From Pyrrhoderma lamaoense (lineage: Eukaryota > Basidiomycota > Agaricomycetes > Hymenochaetales > Hymenochaetaceae), in contig NBAZ01000007.1 of NCBI GenBank assembly GCA_002794735.1, positions 372,001 through 436,000 of the forward strand: DNA of 64,000 nt, read 5' to 3'. A program made the position numbers and the translations under genes. Position 1 is the stretch's first letter. Every line of letters starts with the position of its first letter. Below, in pieces: positions 61,668 through 64,000 of the stretch. The notes below the pieces were generated by a model. The model was given only the letters and a program-made list of their open reading frames with translations. It was not told where the DNA came from and made no database searches.

Positions 61668-62946
61668 TCAGGACACAACAACTAAAGAAAGGAACAGTGT
61701 TGCGATCATAACACACACCCCTGGGACAGATAGTGTGTCAGAATTGGAGGATGAAGAATCGGTGGATGACGAGGTAGATCCAGATGATGTGGATGTAGAA
61801 GTGCCGTTAATCTGTTCTGCGCGAGACTGGAATGCTGCAAATGTGTTTGGTCCACTTTCTATGGCATTAACAGAAAATACCATCCCTTGTCCACAGTGTC
61901 CCGTTTGTCTGCAGTACACCCAAACTGGGGCAGTATCATTCACAGTGATTGTGAACTCTGGTAAGTCTGTAGCATTCGCAGATACCGGCATGAATCCAGA
62001 GTCAAAGCCGACCTGTCCACTAGTTGAGGTGTCTCCAAGAGGTCGGCATGGGTCACCAAAGCTTGATTGAGTTGCAGTATGGTTTTTAGCAGCGAACTGG
62101 AATGTGATAGTATCACTCGGCTGTGCAGTGATATTTGAAGGGTTGAAGGTTAATGTTCCATTTGCACCAACAATAACTTTATGGTTCTGTGGGACTGTAT
62201 CAGTGGGTTGGGCAGAGCCGGGGTAAGATCCATAAGTCGTTGTAATAACACTTCCACCACTAACTGTAACCGTCGCAGTGACAGTAACAACAGAAGGAGT
62301 AGAAGAAACGGCTTCTGAGGTTGTGGTTGATATCGAAGATGTTGATGAATTTGCACGCTGTTGGAATTCAAGCAGTTGTTCTTGGGAAGTCGGATTTACG
62401 CTAGTTATAGGATGTAAATAACATATGATAAAAATCCGAGCATAATAAACCTACGCAAAAACCATCCTTGTTGGCAGTGATTTACCTGCCTACAATAGAA
62501 CCATAGGGGATCCTGAGTGCCAACTGTAGCAGTAAATGTAGGGAAGTCTGCTGTAACACTATCGGCAACAGGCATGCTATGAAAGTGTATAATTAGTCGC
62601 AAATACAATATACAAGTATAGTAGTTGAATGCACTCACAATCCAGAATCAGTGCCTCCACTCAAAGGCGAACAAGGCTCATCAAAAGTGGACTGCGTTAC
62701 TGTGTGATTCTTTTGCTCAAAAGTGAACACAATCATGTCATTGATAGCAGCGTTCTGTATAGGAAAGAACATTAGTAAGAAGGTTTATACACTGGGATAC
62801 CTCCAAAGAGATCAGAAACATACAACGAATGGTGGATCATAGCGTAGAATACCCGGACCACCAACTGTAACGTTGATCATAGCACCTCTAGCAGAAGAGA
62901 GTACTGTAGAAGCAAGCCCAAATGCGATTGCAGTAGCTCTAATCAT
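61668..62946 (-). CDS. two-domain cupredoxin-like surface protein with Ser-rich GPI-type tail
   Basis: Four exons: 62824-62946, 62639-62754, 62455-62576 and 61668-62400; 364 residues after restoring one base near 62463-62466. A signal peptide (MIRATAIAFGLASTVLSSARG) is followed by two cupredoxin-like repeats, each with a KNHT-TQ segment, a PC-PL segment, DSGFMPV, and an aromatic-YCRQ-x-HC-QGM segment. The His, Cys, His and Met in these spots match type 1 copper ligands. A Ser/Thr-rich linker separates the domains, and the end is a Ser-rich stretch plus a hydrophobic tail (VPGVCVMIATLFLSLVVVS), typical of a GPI signal. Such proteins are common on fungal cell surfaces; redox or structural roles are not settled. 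Confidence 0.88.
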
Positions 62947-64000
62947 CTTGAATTCTGTATATGAGGGTTGAAGTGATATGTAATTCGGTGCTAGTGCAGA
63001 CCGATGAAGGATACGAGGACGAAATATCCAGGAGTCTGAGTAGGATGGAAGGTTGTTGGACTCCATTTTATACTCTGAGGACACATTATAGGTTGAATAA
63101 TACAGGTAATACAAGAAGGCGCTGTGAATTTCAAAACCTTCATCCCCGGCCCAAAACACTGGAACCATACGCCGCATCATATCACACAGATTTCTTGATC
63201 CACAGCCTATGAGTCAACCGCGCCTACATTCATTGTTCTTTGGTCTTCTTACATACAAAATCTGGTGTATATTGTCTTAGTATCTTTTTTGACCATCTTA
63301 TAAGACAATAGACAAAAGCAAGCTATATAAAAAAGAAATTTGGGAGTGAACGAACCAGTGCGTCGCCTCGGAGTAGCAGTGCATACAAGGGCAGAAACGG
63401 ACGGAAGGAAGACGGACTTAGGCACTTCATTGGTTCAATAAAAACTTAAGGCTGATGTATAGCCAATTATCTGACAATACACACAAATCGAAGAACGAAC
63501 CGTTGAACTCTTTACCCCGGCTTGGAGTTACGTACAAGTTTGATCCAGAATATTATAGGGTTTGTGCTAACTATATTTTTATATCGAGGCTTAACCAGAC
63601 CTTGTAGGGGCGTTGTTGCTTTTGCGTTGGCCGTCACAACGAAGAAGGAAATCGGGTATAACAACGCCTCGGACATAGCAAATTTTTAATCCATTCGAAA
63701 AAAAAAGGTGAAGAATGTTTATGAAACATATATCAGGGCCTTGAGAACACCATTCAAGATCAAACATGACCTGTCATTTGTCGTTCAGGCCAGTTTTCAG
63801 GACTTCTCTGTAACATATGAAAATATCTAAGATCCTATAAATCCAATTTGAAGCCATACAAAAGCGCCCACTCTGCTAGCTCATCACGCTCCACATGTTC
63901 ATGGCTAAAAGGAGAAAAATGGACATAAGTAAGACATCACAGGATGAAGTCAGTGCGCACATGAACATGTATCCCTGATATTTGAAAAATTATCCAGAAG
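62947..64000. other. intergenic right end with cupredoxin promoter
   Basis: No gene seen. A minus-strand TATAAAAT box lies at 63065-63072, about 120 bp upstream of the cupredoxin start. The open frame that runs through the start region to 63180 is an upstream extension without signal features. Confidence 0.5.

Noticed and set aside
2268..62946. Programmed ribosomal frameshifting as a general feature
   Set aside because: The gaps occur in unrelated genes, differ in local sequence, and share only base runs; loss of one base in sequencing explains all of them.

Overview
The window is nuclear DNA of a basidiomycete fungus, most likely an agaricomycete. The evidence is the dense set of short spliceosomal introns (41 to 148 bp, mostly 45 to 75), a short heme-thiolate peroxidase, a sedolisin, a GH88 enzyme, GDSL esterases and a GPI-type cupredoxin, together with fungal housekeeping genes. 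No rRNA, tRNA, CRISPR array or virus was recognised. Gene models below were spliced by hand; total length modulo 3 and agreement with known families were used as checks.

Layout. 1-12764 is gene-poor and rich in simple repeats, with one unknown gene (2268-3678, minus) and one 651-bp MITE (6010-6660). From 12.8 kb the density is about one gene per 2 kb: heme-thiolate peroxidase, RAP1-like telomere protein, a weak hypothetical gene, an AIG1-like GTPase, a 126-aa unknown, a sedolisin, eRF1, HOP2, a BolA2-like protein, an MFS efflux pump, a PI-PLC-like protein, cytosolic Trp-tRNA synthetase, TBP, an unknown protein, mitochondrial DNA polymerase gamma, mitochondrial ribosomal protein uL15m, PRP38, GH88, a 401-aa unknown, NTF2, VPS1, RAD18, a putative mitochondrial membrane protein, two tandem GDSL esterases and a two-domain cupredoxin.

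How the genes relate. Most neighbours look like independent housekeeping genes (translation, transcription, splicing, nuclear transport, vesicle traffic, mitochondrial genome and ribosome, telomere and recombination). Four close divergent pairs probably share promoters: HOP2/BOL2, PI-PLC/Trp-RS, POLG/uL15m and unknown/NTF2. The right end (58.9-63 kb) groups three secreted or surface proteins.

Main message of the hunt. Fourteen genes need a single missing base, usually in a homopolymer, to restore their reading frame: 33 sites in all, every one a deletion and none an insertion. Three lie in eRF1 and six in POLG, both normally essential, so uncorrected long-read or consensus error is the first explanation. 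Twelve genes have none. Beyond that, the most interesting items are an internal duplication of about 156 residues in POLG, the MITE, a GC-AG intron, a 13-nt microexon carrying a catalytic His, and an AIG1-like GTPase ending in a glycine-rich membrane segment.
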